NCBI GenBank assembly: GCA_016705325.1
Contig: JADIYJ010000027.1
Location: 689,867-753,866 of the forward strand
DNA length: 64,000 bases
Direction: 5' to 3'
From: Pseudomonadota bacterium
Lineage (GTDB): Bacteria > Pseudomonadota > Gammaproteobacteria > Steroidobacterales > Steroidobacteraceae
Made by a program: the position numbers and the translations under genes. Below, one piece after another: positions 40,738 to 51,526 of this stretch (position 1 is its first letter; each line of letters begins with the position of its first letter). The notes beneath the pieces are model-generated. The model ran no database searches. It was not told the DNA's origin and saw only the letters and a program-made list of their open reading frames with translations.

Positions 40738-42482
40738 CCGGCCAGGGTCTGCTGCAACTGGCACTGTACGTCGTCGTGCTGGTGGCGCTGGTGAAGCCGC
40801 TCGGCGCTTACATGGCTGCCGTCTTCCGGGGCGAGCGCACGTTCCTGTCGCCACTGCTCGGACCCGTCGAGCGGTTGATCTATCGCATCTCCGGCGTGGA
40901 TCCAGCGCACGAATCGGACTGGACGCGATACGCGTTCGACGCCCTGCTGGTGAACCTGCTGGGTTTCATCGCCGTCTACGCGTTGCAGCGCCTGCAGCAC
41001 CTGCTGCCCCTCAACCCGCAGGGGCTGGGCGCGGTCTCGCCCGATTCGTCGTTCAACACGGCCGTCAGCTTTGCGACGAACACCAACTGGCAGGGTTACG
41101 TCGGCGAAGCGACCCTGAGCTACCTGACGCAGATGCTTGGCCTGGCCGTGCAGAATTTCCTGTCGGCCGCAACGGGCATTGCGGTGTTGATCGCGTTGAT
41201 CCGCGGCTTCGTTCGGCGCGAGGCGGGCCAGATCGGCAACTTCTGGGTCGATTTCACGCGCAGCACGCTACATGTGCTGTTGCCCCTGTCCTTCATCCTG
41301 GCCGTCGCACTCGCCTCGCAAGGCGTCGTGCAATCGTTCGCGCCGTACCGGCAGGCGACCCTGGTCGAACCCCTGCTCATGCAGGACCAGGCCGTCGTCA
41401 CCGAGCAGACACTGCCGCTCGGCCCGGCCGCGAGCCAGGTGGCAATCAAGCAGCTCGGCACCAACGGTGGCGGCTTCTTCAACGTCAACTCGGCGCACCC
41501 TTTCGAAAACCCGACACCGTTGTCGAATTTCCTCGAGATGCTGGCCATCCTGCTGATCCCGGCCGCTCTTTGCTACACCTTCGGCAGCATGGTCAACGAC
41601 AAGCGGCAGGGTTGGGCCTTACTGGCGGCCATGCTGGTGATCTTCGTGCCCCTGCTGGTCGGCGCATTCGCGGCCGAGCAGGCGGGAAATCCCCGCTTCG
41701 ATGCGCTCGGTGTGGACCAGGCGGCCTCCGCGATGCAGTCCGGCGGCAACATGGAGGGCAAGGAGACGCGTTTCGGCATCGCCAATTCCACGCTCTGGGC
41801 GACGGCTACGACTGCCGCCTCGAACGGGTCCGTCAACGCGATGCACGATTCGTTCACGCCGCTCGGCGGGATGGTGCCGATGTGGCTCATGCAGCTCGGT
41901 GAAGTCGTCTTCGGCGGCGTGGGCAGCGGGCTCTACGGCATGTTGATGTTCGCCATCATCGCGGTGTTCATCGCCGGGCTGATGGTCGGGCGCACGCCCG
42001 AGTACCTGGGCAAGAAGATCGAGGCCTACGAAGTGAAGATGGCCGCGATCGTGCTGCTCGTGCCGTGCCTCGCGGTCCTGCTGGGCACCGCCGTGGCAGT
42101 CACGGTGCCGGCGGCCACCGCGAGTGTCGCCAATCCCGGCACGCACGGGTTCTCGGAGATCCTGTATGCGTTCTCGTCGGCCGGCAACAACAACGGCAGT
42201 GCTTTCGCCGGGCTCTCCGCCAACGCGCCTTTCTACAACTTCGCGCTGGGCATCGCGATGTGGGTGTCGCGCTACTGGCTGATGATTCCGGTCCTGGCGA
42301 TCGCCGGCAGCCTGGCCGCCAAGCGCGCTACGGCTATCACGGCGGGCACGCTGCCCACGCACACGCCGCTATTCGTCACCTTGCTGGTGACCACGGTGCT
42401 GCTGGTCGGCGCACTCACGTTCCTGCCCGCGCTCGCGCTCGGCCCGATCGTGGAACACCTCCAGCTGCATGGGAGCCACTGA
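40734..42482 (+). CDS. kdpA: Potassium-transporting ATPase subunit KdpA
   Basis: 582 residues from GTG 40734. The selectivity-filter loops of the four channel-like repeats are visible: SFATNTNWQGY (~residue 103), LGTNGGGFFNVNSAHP (~240), TTAASNGSVNAM (~358) and SSAGNNNGSAFAGLS (~480). It is the K+-selective channel subunit of the high-affinity Kdp pump. Stop is directly before kdpB. Confidence 0.95.
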   Translation: MTGQGLLQLALYVVVLVALVKPLGAYMAAVFRGERTFLSPLLGPVERLIYRISGVDPAHESDWTRYAFDALLVNLLGFIAVYALQRLQHLLPLNPQGLGAVSPDSSFNTAVSFATNTNWQGYVGEATLSYLTQMLGLAVQNFLSAATGIAVLIALIRGFVRREAGQIGNFWVDFTRSTLHVLLPLSFILAVALASQGVVQSFAPYRQATLVEPLLMQDQAVVTEQTLPLGPAASQVAIKQLGTNGGGFFNVNSAHPFENPTPLSNFLEMLAILLIPAALCYTFGSMVNDKRQGWALLAAMLVIFVPLLVGAFAAEQAGNPRFDALGVDQAASAMQSGGNMEGKETRFGIANSTLWATATTAASNGSVNAMHDSFTPLGGMVPMWLMQLGEVVFGGVGSGLYGMLMFAIIAVFIAGLMVGRTPEYLGKKIEAYEVKMAAIVLLVPCLAVLLGTAVAVTVPAATASVANPGTHGFSEILYAFSSAGNNNGSAFAGLSANAPFYNFALGIAMWVSRYWLMIPVLAIAGSLAAKRATAITAGTLPTHTPLFVTLLVTTVLLVGALTFLPALALGPIVEHLQLHGSH

Positions 42483-42483
42483 G

Positions 42484-44562
42484 ATGACCGCGACACATGC
42501 CGGCACCCCTGCCTTGAGTCGACCGATTGTGCTGCAGGGGATCCGCGATTCCTTCACCAAGCTCGATCCGCGCGTGCAGGTCCGCAACCCGGTGATGTTC
42601 GTGGTCTTCGTGGGCAGCCTCTTCACGACCGTGCTGGGCGCTGCTGCAGCGCTCGGGATGGCGCCAGACGCGGGGCGACCCGGATTCGTGCTGACGATTG
42701 CGGCGTGGTTGTGGCTGACGGTGCTGTTCGCGAACTTCGCCGAAGCGGTGGCCGAAGGTCGCGGCAAGGCGCAGGCCGCGGCCCTGCGGTCCACGCGCAA
42801 GGAAGTACAGGCGAAAAAGCTCAAGGGTCGGCGCGTGGAAGACGGCCACACGCTGGTCCAGGCGTCCTCGCTGCGGCGTGACGATGTCGTGCTGGTCGAA
42901 GCTCTTGATGTCATTCCCGCGGACGGCGAGGTCATCGACGGCGTGGCGTCGGTGGACGAAAGCGCCATCACCGGCGAATCGGCGCCGGTGCTGCGCGAAT
43001 CGGGCGGCGACTTCAACTCGGTGACCGGCGGCACGCGCGTGCTGTCCGACTGGCTGGTGGTGCGCGTCACCAGCAACCCGGGCGAGGCCTTCCTCGACCG
43101 CATGATCGCGATGGTGGAAGGCGCCAAGCGCGGCAAGACGCCGAATGAGATCGCTTTGTCGATCCTGCTGTCGTTCCTGACGCTGGTGTTCCTGCTCGCC
43201 ACTGTCACCCTGGCGCCATTTTCCAGGTTTGCGGTCGCGAGTTCGGGTGCCGGCACCGCCGTGACCGCGGTGGTGCTCGTCGCGCTGCTGGTCTGCCTGA
43301 TCCCCACCACCATCGGCGGCCTGCTGTCGGCGATCGGCATCGCGGGCATGGACCGCATGGTGCGCTCCAACGTGATCGCGACTTCCGGCCGTGCGGTGGA
43401 GGCGGCCGGCGACGTCGACGTGCTGCTGCTCGACAAGACCGGCACGATCACGCTCGGGGACCGGCAGGCAGCGGCCTTCCATGCTGCGCCGGGCGTGACG
43501 GAGCAGGAACTGGCCGACGCGGCGCAACTCGCTTCGCTCGCGGACGAGACGCCGGAAGGACGCTCCATCGTCGTGCTGGCCAAGCAACGGTTCCAGCTCC
43601 GCGGCCGCGACCTGGCCGGCACGATGCATGAATTCCACAAGTTTTCGGCGCAGACCCGCATGAGCGGCGTGGACCTGGAAGGACGCAGGCTGCGCAAGGG
43701 CGCGGCCGATGCAGTGCGCAGATTCGTCGAGGCGGAAGGCGGTGCGTGGGCGGTTGCAGTGACGCAGCAGGTCGAGACCGTGGCGCGCGGCGGTGCGACG
43801 CCGCTCGTGGTCGCCGACGGCAAACGCGTGCTCGGCGTGATCGAACTGCGCGACATCGTCAAGGGCGGCATCCGCGAGCGCTTCGCCGAGCTGCGGCAGA
43901 TGGGCATCAAGACCGTCATGGTTACCGGAGACAACCGGTTGACCGCGGCCGCGATTGCCGCCGAAGCCGGCGTCGACGATTTCCTCGCCGAGGCCACGCC
44001 CGAGGCCAAGCTCGCGCTGATCCGGCGTTACCAGGGCGAGGGGCACCTGGTCGCCATGTGCGGCGACGGCACCAACGACGCGCCGGCGCTCGCGCAGGCC
44101 GACGTCGCGGTGGCGATGAACAGCGGCACGCAGGCGGCGAAAGAAGCCGGCAACATGGTCGACCTCGACTCGAACCCGACCAAGCTGATCGAGGTGGTGG
44201 ACGTCGGCAAGCAGTTGCTGGTCACTCGCGGCGCGCTCACGACGTTCTCGATCGCCAACGACGTGGCCAAGTACTTCGCCATCATTCCGGCCGCTTTCGC
44301 CACCACGTATCCACAGCTCGACGCGCTCAACCTGATGCGCCTGGCGAGCCCGGAGAGCGCGATTCTCGCGGCCGTGATCTTCAACGCGCTGATCATCGTG
44401 GTGCTGGTCCCGCTCGCACTGCGCGGCGTCAAGACACGCGCGGTATCCGCGGCGCACTTGTTGCGCCGCAATCTGCTGGTCTTCGGACTCGGCGGGCTCG
44501 TGGTGCCGTTCATCGGCATCAAGCTGATCGACGTGCTGCTGGCGGCCACCGGCTGGATATGA
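42484..44562 (+). CDS. kdpB: Potassium-transporting ATPase subunit KdpB
   Basis: 697 residues. P-type ATPase signatures are present: SAITGESAPV (actuator), DVLLLDKTGTITLG with the phosphorylated Asp (~residue 317), GIKTVMVTGDN and MCGDGTNDAPALAQAD in the P domain, and KRGKTPNEIAL in the linker. It hydrolyses ATP to drive K+ uptake. No break in the frame. Confidence 0.96.
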   Translation: MTATHAGTPALSRPIVLQGIRDSFTKLDPRVQVRNPVMFVVFVGSLFTTVLGAAAALGMAPDAGRPGFVLTIAAWLWLTVLFANFAEAVAEGRGKAQAAALRSTRKEVQAKKLKGRRVEDGHTLVQASSLRRDDVVLVEALDVIPADGEVIDGVASVDESAITGESAPVLRESGGDFNSVTGGTRVLSDWLVVRVTSNPGEAFLDRMIAMVEGAKRGKTPNEIALSILLSFLTLVFLLATVTLAPFSRFAVASSGAGTAVTAVVLVALLVCLIPTTIGGLLSAIGIAGMDRMVRSNVIATSGRAVEAAGDVDVLLLDKTGTITLGDRQAAAFHAAPGVTEQELADAAQLASLADETPEGRSIVVLAKQRFQLRGRDLAGTMHEFHKFSAQTRMSGVDLEGRRLRKGAADAVRRFVEAEGGAWAVAVTQQVETVARGGATPLVVADGKRVLGVIELRDIVKGGIRERFAELRQMGIKTVMVTGDNRLTAAAIAAEAGVDDFLAEATPEAKLALIRRYQGEGHLVAMCGDGTNDAPALAQADVAVAMNSGTQAAKEAGNMVDLDSNPTKLIEVVDVGKQLLVTRGALTTFSIANDVAKYFAIIPAAFATTYPQLDALNLMRLASPESAILAAVIFNALIIVVLVPLALRGVKTRAVSAAHLLRRNLLVFGLGGLVVPFIGIKLIDVLLAATGWI

Positions 44563-44572
44563 GGACGACACG

Positions 44573-45146
44573 ATGATCCGTGAACTTCGCAGTGCAGTGG
44601 TCGTGTTCCTGCTGCTGACGGTCGTGACCGGCGTCGTCTATCCGGGGCTCGTGACGCTGGTCGCCGCGGTGGCATTTCCCGCGCAAGCCGGCGGCAGTCT
44701 CGTCAAGGTCGATGGCGAGGTCGTCGGCTCGCGCCTGATCGGGGCAGTCGTTCTCGTCGCCGCGGTACTTCTGGGGCCGGCCGTCGGCCACCGGCCCGGT
44801 GCCGAACAACGGCGCCGTGTCGTCCGGCTCCAACCTCGGTCCGCTCAATCCTGCGCTGGCGGCGGCCGTCGAGAGTCGCGTTGCCGCGATGCGCGCGGCC
44901 GATCCGGGCGACACGCGACCCGTGCCGGTGGATCTCGTGACGGCCTCAGGTAGCGGCCTCGACCCGCACATCTCCGTCGCCGCGGCCGAATTCCAGGTGC
45001 CGCGTGTGGCGCGCGAGCGGGGGTTGTCGGAAGCGCAGGTGCGCGAGCAGGTGCGGGCCGCCACCGCTGGCCGCACGCTTGGCATCCTGGGTGAACCGCG
45101 CGTGAACGTGCTCGAGTTGAACCTCGCGCTCGACGCAGAACGATAG
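44573..45146 (+). CDS. kdpC: Potassium-transporting ATPase subunit KdpC, frameshifted
   Basis: ATG 44573 opens RELRSAVVVFLLLTVVTGVVYP, the KdpC membrane anchor, reading correctly to VVGSRLIG. At the GGGG run 44741-44744 one base too many moves the conserved Q-S-F-S...Y-F-W-G-R-P-S-A into another frame. That frame then carries NNGAVSSGSNLGPLNPAL and GSGLDPHIS...GEPRVNVLELNLAL to TAG 45144-45146. Restoring one G deletion gives a complete ~190-residue KdpC. An error in a homopolymer is the simplest reading. Confidence 0.85.
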
Positions 45147-45160
45147 CCGATAATCGCAGC

Positions 45161-47852
45161 ATGGCAGACGATCGACCGGACCCGGACCGACTGCTCGCAC
45201 AGGTGCAGGCGGAAGAGGCGCGGGCGCGCCGCGGGACGCTGCGAGTCTTCTTCGGGGCTGCGGCGGGGGTCGGCAAGACCTACGCGATGCTCGAGGCGGC
45301 GCTCGCGGCCAGGGCGGGGGGCACCGACGTCGTCGTCGGCTACGTCGAGCCGCACGGCCGGCGCGAAACCGAGCGCATGCTCGAGACGCTGGAGAACCTG
45401 CCGCTGCAGGCGGTCCGCTATCGCGGCATGGTGCGCCAGGAATTCAACCTCGACGCCGCGCTGAGGCGTCACCCCGAGATCCTGCTGGTCGACGAGCTGG
45501 CGCACTCCAACCTGGTCGAAGGCGAGCCATCGCCACGCCACGCCAAGCGCTGGCAGGACATCGCGGAGCTGCGTGACGCCGGCATCAATGTCTGGACGAC
45601 GCTCAACGTCCAGCACCTCGAGAGCCTCAACGACCTGGTCGCGCAGATGACGGGCGCCCGCCAGCGCGAGACGGTCCCCGATCACGTGCTGGACGATGCC
45701 GACGAGATCGAGCTGATCGACCTGCCCCCCGACGACCTGTTGCAGAGACTGCAGCAGGGCAAGGTCTACGTGTCGGAGCAGGTGGCCACGGCGGTCGAAC
45801 GCTTCTTCCGCAAGCCGAACCTGATGGCACTGCGCGAACTCGCGCTGCGCCGGACGGCCGATCGTGTCGATGCAGCGGCACGCGCGCAGGACCTGGCAGG
45901 ATCGCCATCGCGCACCTACCTGGCCCGCGACCGGCTGCTGGTCGCCATCGGTCCCGACGCGCAGGCCGAGCAACTCGTGCGCACCGGCAAGCGGATCGCC
46001 GACGCGCTCGACGCCGAGTGGACGGCCGTCTACGTGGAGACGCCCGCGTTGCTGCGCCTCTCCGACGCGGAGCGCGACCGGCGCGTCGACATCCTGCGCC
46101 TGGCGGAATCGCTCGGCGCCGGCACAGTGACGCTGGATGGCACGACGGCCGCCACGGCCTTGATCGAATACGCGCGCACACGCGGTGCGACCCGCGTGCT
46201 GGTCGGCGAGCCGAAGCGTCGCAGCTGGCAGGCGCTGTTGCGGCCCTCGACGGCGACGGAGCTCGTGAAGCGCGCGCAAAGGGCTTCGACGTGCTGGTGG
46301 TTGCACGGCAGGGGGACGAAGAGGCGACCGGGCGGGCCAAGCCCCGCCTGGACTTGTCGCGCGATGTGCCCTGGTCGCGCTACGGCTGGGCGGTGGCGAT
46401 CACTGTGGCCTGCACGGGCATCGCCTTCCTGATGGACCCGGCGTTTTCCGAGACCAACGTCGCCATGATCTACGTGCTGGGCGCGACGATCGCGGGGCTC
46501 CGGCTCGGCCGTGGGCCCGGCACCCTGACCGCCATCGCCAGCGTCGCGGCTTTCGATTTCTTCTTCGTGCCGCCGCGGATGACGTTCCAGGTCAGCGACG
46601 CGGAGTACGTGATCACGTTCCTGGTCATGCTCGCCGTGACGCTTACCATCGGCAACCTGATGGCCAACGTGCGGCAGCAGAATCGCGTCGCCGGCGCGCG
46701 TGAGCGGCGCACTGCCCTGTTGTACGCCATGAGCCGCGAATTGGCAGGCACGCGCGGCAGCGACAACATGGCGCGAGTGGCCGTCCGGCACATCGCAGAG
46801 GTCTTCGATGCCAGCGCCGTCGTGCTCACGCCCGACGTGTCCGGACGCCTGCAGTACCCCGCTGGCGGTTCCGTCGAGGGCTCGTTCCGTGGCGCGGACC
46901 TCTCGGTGGCGCAGTGGGTGTTCGATCACGGCCAGCGCGCCGGCCTCGGCACCGACACGCTGCCCGCCGCGCCCGCCGTTTACCTGCCCTTGCGCGGCGC
47001 GCAGGCGCGCTTGGCGTGCTCGGGGTACTGCCGACGAACCGACGGCGCGTCCTGTTGCCAGAGCAACGGCACCTGCTCGAGACGTTCGCCGGACAGATTG
47101 CGCTGGCCTGGGAACGAGCTGCGCTGGGTGAAGAGGCAGCGAGGTCGCGCATTGCGGCGGAGAGCGAGAGCCTGCGCAACACGCTGCTCGCGTCGATCTC
47201 GCACGACCTGCGCACGCCATTGTCGGTGATTGCGGGCGCGGCCAGCACGCTGGCCCGTCACGGCGCGACACTGGAGCCGGCGGCCCGGAAGTCCCTCGCG
47301 CTGTCGATCGAGGAACAGGCACAGGAGATGTCCAACCTCATCTCGAATGTGCTGGACCTGATGCGCCTCGAGTCGGGTCGTGTCGAACTGCGGTGCGACA
47401 TGCACTCCGTCGAGGACCTCGTCGGAACAGCCCTCCATCGCCTGGAGCCGCGGCTGCAGCATCATCCTGTTGCGATCGAATTGCCCGATGACCTGCCTGC
47501 CGTGAGCGTTGATCCGGTGCTCGTGTCGCAGGTGCTGGCCAACCTGCTCGACAATGCGACGAAGTACACGCCGGTGGGAACGCGCATCCGCATCACCGCC
47601 GTGGCGGACGCCCCGATGGTGCGCGTCGTGGTCGAGGATGAAGGTCCAGGACTGCCCCCCGGCGATCCACGGGCGCTGTTCGAGAAGTTCCAGCGCGGGC
47701 ACCAGGAAAGCCCGGTCGTCGGCGCCGGTCTCGGCCTCGCCATCTGCAGTGCCATCGTGAGCGCACACGGCGGCGAAATCACGGCGGGGCACGGCACGCA
47801 CGGGGGCGCCAGGTTCGAGTTCACGCTGCCCGTGGCTCTGGCGACGCCATGA
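45161..47852 (+). CDS. kdpD: Sensor histidine kinase KdpD, two frameshifts
   Basis: The N-terminal KdpD domain has Walker A FGAAAGVGKTYAM and DELAHSNL, and a universal-stress-like domain follows. At about 46280 the frame shifts so that GFDVLVVARQGDE and four membrane helices with FDFFFVPPRMTF read on. A second shift near 47005 leads to the GAF end and the kinase core: SISHDLRTPLSVIAG (phospho-His), LLDNATKYTPVG (N box), VEDEGPGLPPGD (G1) and GAGLGLAIC (G2). Total ~895 residues, normal for KdpD. It senses K+ limitation and phosphorylates KdpE. Stop overlaps kdpE. Confidence 0.87.
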
Positions 47853-48555
47853 CGCAGGCGATGCACCTGATCCTGGTCATCGAGGACGAGCCAGGCATCC
47901 GCAAGGTCTTGCGCGTCCTGCTCGAGGCGGAGAACTACCGGGTCATCGAGGCAGGCAGCGCGGAACGCGGGGAGATCGAGGCGCGCACGCACAAGCCCGA
48001 CCTGCTGCTGGTGGATCTCGGGTTGCCGGACGACGACGGACTGGCGCTGATCCGTCATGTCCGGGCCTGGTCGCCCGTGCCGGTGGTCGTGTTGTCGGCG
48101 CGCACCATGGAGTCGCAGAAGGTGGCGGCGCTGGACGCGGGCGCCGACGACTACGTGACGAAGCCATTCAGCGCGGCCGAGTTGCTGGCACGCGTACGGC
48201 GCCGGGCTGCGCCGAGCGTCTCGTGGCGCGGATGCCTTGCCGCTGCTCCTGCTAGGCGAGACGCATCGACCTGACCCGTCGTGTTGCGCGCGGACCGGGC
48301 GGCACGGTGCACCTGACCCCGCTGGAGTACCGAGTACTCGACTGCCTCGCGCGCCATTCCGGGATGATCGTCACTGCGCGACAGTTGCTGCGCGAGGTCT
48401 GGGGTCCGGACCGTGTCGGGGACTCCGGCGCGCTGCGTGTATGCGTCAAAGGGTTGCGCGACAAGCTCGAGCCCGATCCGCGGCGCCCGCAGTTCCTGGT
48501 GACTGAAGCGGGAATCGGCTACCGGTTGCGACCAGGAGACCTGGACGAAGAATGA
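47849..48555 (+). CDS. kdpE: Response regulator KdpE, frameshifted
   Basis: The receiver domain is intact: LVIEDEPGIRKVLR (acidic pocket), DLLLVDLGLPDDDG with the phosphorylated Asp (~residue 56), VVLSART and DDYVTKPF (Lys). After RVRRRA near 48205 the frame changes, and again near 48265. The winged-helix output domain then reads VHLTPLEYRVLDCLARHSG, LLREVWGP, and VTEAGIGYRL to TGA. Corrected length ~235 residues. It activates the kdp promoter. Breaks lie in a poorly conserved linker but need at least two base changes. Confidence 0.83.
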
Positions 48556-48564
48556 CGGCAGGAC

Positions 48565-49107
48565 TCAGGCCACGATCCGCCTTACATCGACCGCGCCCGT
48601 GAAGGTCTCGTCGCCGAGCGTCAGGTAAATCGTTCGATCGGAGATGGCCAGGTCGAAGTCCATGCGCCTGTCCAGGCGCTCGACGAATGCCGCGAGCAGC
48701 TCTCGATCCACCGCGCAAATGCGCAGCGCATCGGCACGGTGGATTCGCTCGCCAGCGAGCTTTGCCAGCAGTTGATCCGGGTCCCGATGCACGTACACGG
48801 CCACGTTCGGTGCCGCCTTCGCTGCCTTGTGCAGCCGGGCCGCATCCGGGGCGCCGATGTCGATCCAGGTCTGCAGTGAGCCCGTGAGGTCGCGCACGTT
48901 GATCGCCGGCTCATCCGGATCGGACAATCCTTTCGAAAACGCAATGCCTTCGGCGTACTCGAGGCAGTAGGCGAACAGTCGGGTGACGAGGTACTCGGCG
49001 GTCTCGGACGGATGACGTGCGACCCGCAGCGTCAGCGTTTCGTAGACGCCCCGATCGGCATCCGCCAGGCGCACCTCGAACACGTACATCGTTGCGCCCA
49101 GCGCCAC
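48565..49107 (-). CDS. yaeQ: YaeQ family protein
   Basis: 180 residues, the family length. MALGATMYVFEVRLADADRG, VARHPSETAEYLVTRLFAY, and SKGLSDPDEPAINVRDLTG followed by WIDIGAPDAARLHKA are characteristic YaeQ blocks; the fold resembles PD-(D/E)xK nucleases. E. coli YaeQ was reported to affect RfaH-dependent phenotypes, but its role is unsettled. Unbroken. Convergent with kdpE. Confidence 0.88.
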   Translation of the reverse strand: MALGATMYVFEVRLADADRGVYETLTLRVARHPSETAEYLVTRLFAYCLEYAEGIAFSKGLSDPDEPAINVRDLTGSLQTWIDIGAPDAARLHKAAKAAPNVAVYVHRDPDQLLAKLAGERIHRADALRICAVDRELLAAFVERLDRRMDFDLAISDRTIYLTLGDETFTGAVDVRRIVA

Positions 49108-49181
49108 AAATCACCTCAATGTCGATCCTGCTGCAGCGTACATCCGCGCCGGTGATCGAGCGGCACGACCGAATCGCCCGC

Positions 49182-49613
49182 CTAACTGTGAGTGAAGCGC
49201 TTCACGCCTGCTTTGCGCGCCGCTTTGGCGAGATCCGCGTCCAGGGTGGCAAGCGGCAGTCCAGCTCGCAGCGCAAGCTCGAGGTACGAGGCGTCGTAGG
49301 CTGACAAATGGTAGCGTCGCGCGAGGTCCAGGGTGCTGCCCAGTGCCTGCGCGCAGGTTGCGCCGTCGGTACGTATCGGCGCGTTCGAGAGCATTTCTAG
49401 AAATGCCTTGCTTTGTGCCTCCGCGAGCAGACTTTTCGCTTCGGCGCGTGCGATGACGTTTGACACCTCGAGAGCCCACGTTACCGGCACTTCGGCGTGG
49501 CGATCCGCGTGCTTCAATGCTTCCAGGGCGCCCTGCGCGTAGGCACGGTCGGCTGGCTTCGAGTCGCCCAACAGCCAGGCCATGGTGACGGAGGCGTCGA
49601 GCACAAAGTTCAC
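49182..49613 (-). CDS. vapC: VapC-family PIN-domain toxin
   Basis: 143 residues. The four acidic residues of the PIN active site are in place: FVLDASVTMAWL (D), ALEVSNVI (E), SAYDASYLELAL (D) and LATLDADLAKAA (D). VapC toxins cleave tRNA or rRNA. It overlaps the upstream antitoxin gene by ATGA. Full length. Confidence 0.87.
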   Translation of the reverse strand: MNFVLDASVTMAWLLGDSKPADRAYAQGALEALKHADRHAEVPVTWALEVSNVIARAEAKSLLAEAQSKAFLEMLSNAPIRTDGATCAQALGSTLDLARRYHLSAYDASYLELALRAGLPLATLDADLAKAARKAGVKRFTHS

Positions 49614-49861
49614 TCGCGGCCTTCCTCGATGAGCGACTTGATGCTCGGCTTGCGGCCTGGCTTGACGGGGTTGTCACGCAGGAAGGCCTGGAACTTCTCG
49701 ATGGCCGCCCGTGCGTCCGGCGCCCGGGCGGTCTCGCTCGGCACGAGGTCCGCAATCGCTGCGCCACGGTTGGTGATGGTGAAGCGCTTGCCAGCCTTCA
49801 CCTGCCGCAGCAGCTCGGGGAGCCGCGTCTTCGCGTCGTAGGCGCCGATTTCGGTCTTCAT
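49610..49861 (-). CDS. vapB: Phd/YefM-type VapB antitoxin
   Basis: 83 residues from the ATG at 49861. EIGAYDAKTRLPELLRQVKA followed by FTITNRGAAIADLVP is the Phd/YefM DNA-binding half; the C-terminus (SIKSLIEEGRE) is the toxin clamp. An upstream extension to 49915 has no better start. Two TAGAC-YAG direct repeats 12 bp apart on the minus strand (49885-49906 region) could be its operator. Confidence 0.82.
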   Translation of the reverse strand: MKTEIGAYDAKTRLPELLRQVKAGKRFTITNRGAAIADLVPSETARAPDARAAIEKFQAFLRDNPVKPGRKPSIKSLIEEGRE

Positions 49862-49951
49862 GGTGACGGTTCCTCGGTGAGCGACTAGTCTATCAACTGG
49901 TCTACTCCACGACAACTTCGACGATCTAACGCTCTGGCCCTCGGTGCAGTG

Positions 49952-51472
49952 TCAGTGACCGTGCGGCGCGACGACCGGTGCAGCAGCTACCGATTCTGTC
50001 GGTCGTGGCTTCAACGAATCCTTGAGCTCGCGCCGCAGGATCTTGCCGACGTTGGTCTTCGGCAGATCGTCCATGAAATACACGCGCTTCGGCACCTTGT
50101 AGCCGGTCAGCTCCTTGCGGCAGTGCTCGATCAGCGCTTCTTCCGTCAGCGACGGGTCCTTGCGCACGACGAACAGCGCGACCACTTCGCCCGCGCGCTC
50201 GTCCGGCTGTGCCACCGCAGCCACCTCCAGCACACCCGGATGCGTCACGGCGACGCCTTCCACTTCGTTCGGGTACACGTTGAAGCCCGACACGAGGATC
50301 ATGTCCTTCTTGCGGTCTTCGATGTAAACGAAACCCCTCGCGTCCATGTAGCCGATATCGCCCGTGCGCAGCACCTGGCCCGGCAACATGACTTTCTCCG
50401 TCTCGTCGGGACGGTTCCAGTAGCAGCGCATCACCTGCGGGCCCGCCACGCAGATCTCGCCGGACTGGCCCTGCGGCAACGCATTGCCGTCGTCGTCGCG
50501 GATCGTGACGATCGTCGACGAGATCGGCAGGCCGATCGAGCCGTTGAAGTCGTCGCCCGGCCGATTGATGCACGCGGCGGGCGAGGTCTCGGTGAGGCCC
50601 CAGGCCTGCGTCAGCACGTTGCCCGTCACTGCCTTCCAGCGCTCGGCCACGGCCTGCTGCACGGCCATGCCGCCGCCCAGGCTGACGCGCAGGCCGCTGA
50701 AATCCAGGCTGTCGAAGCCCTTCGTGTGCAGCAACGCATTGAAGAGCGTGTTGACGCCCGCGAAGAACGAGAAGCGGTACCGCGCCAGCTCCTTGACGAA
50801 GGCGGCGAAGTCGCGCGGGTTCGGAATGAGGATGTTGTGCGCGCCGAGCTTGATCATCGTCAGGCAGTTCGCCGTCAGCGCGAAGATGTGATACAGCGGC
50901 AGCGCCGTGATCGCGGTCTGGCGCCTCGTCCGGATCGAGCTGCGGACGAATCCACGCCTCGGACTGCAGGACGTTGGCAATGAGGTTGCGGTGCGTCAGC
51001 ACCCCGAGCAGGTCGCCCACGCCGGTGACGATCACGGTCTCGAGCGGCAGCTCGTTGCGCACTTCGGCCAGCGTGTGCGCGAAGTTCTCCAGGATCAGGA
51101 TCGCCCGCGCGCCCGAATCGTGCAGCTGGTGCTGCAGCTCGCGCGGCGTGTACATCGGGTTCGTGTTGACGATCGTGAGGCCCGCCCGGAACGCACCGAG
51201 GATCGCGACGGGGTACTGCAGCACGTTCGGCAGCATCAGCGCGATGCGGTCACCTTGCGCAGCCGGGCGACCCGCTGCAGGTACGCCGCGAAGCGACTGG
51301 CGAGCACGTCGAGGTCGCCGTAGGTCAGGGTGCGGTCCATGCAGGTAAAGCACGGCCGGTCGCGATGCTGCGCGATGGCCTGCTCGATCAGCTCGCGCAG
51401 CGAGCGGTACTCGGACGGGTTGATTTCGGCCGGCACGCCGGCCGGGTAATGCTGCAGCCAGATCTTTTCCAA
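49952..51472 (-). pseudogene. fadD: Long-chain fatty-acid CoA ligase (FadD type) with frame breaks and an internal deletion
   Basis: TTG 51472 starts EKIWLQHYPAGVPAEIN, the FadD-type N-terminus. The frame shifts near 51255 and again near 50930. The C-terminal half is intact: ALPLYHIFALTANCL, AWGLTETSPAAC, YWNRPDETE, RKKDMILVSGFNVYPNE and GKILRREL. Between VIVTGVGDLLG and LTHRNLIANVLQSEAW about 70 residues present in relatives are missing, including the ATP-binding T-G-G-T-T-G-x-x-K-G loop. That loss is within one frame (near 51000), so it is a real-looking deletion rather than a one-base error. As read the enzyme could not adenylate fatty acids. Confidence 0.8.
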
Positions 51473-51526
51473 GACGGGTCCCCTGGTGGTTGCGCCGCGG
51501 CCGTGGCCGCGATCAGCGTCGGCGGT

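Noticed and set aside
49926..51353. Single 475-codon protein in the fadD region
   Set aside because: Only its first third is FadD-like; the rest is the wrong frame of the intact C-terminal half read at 49952-50980.
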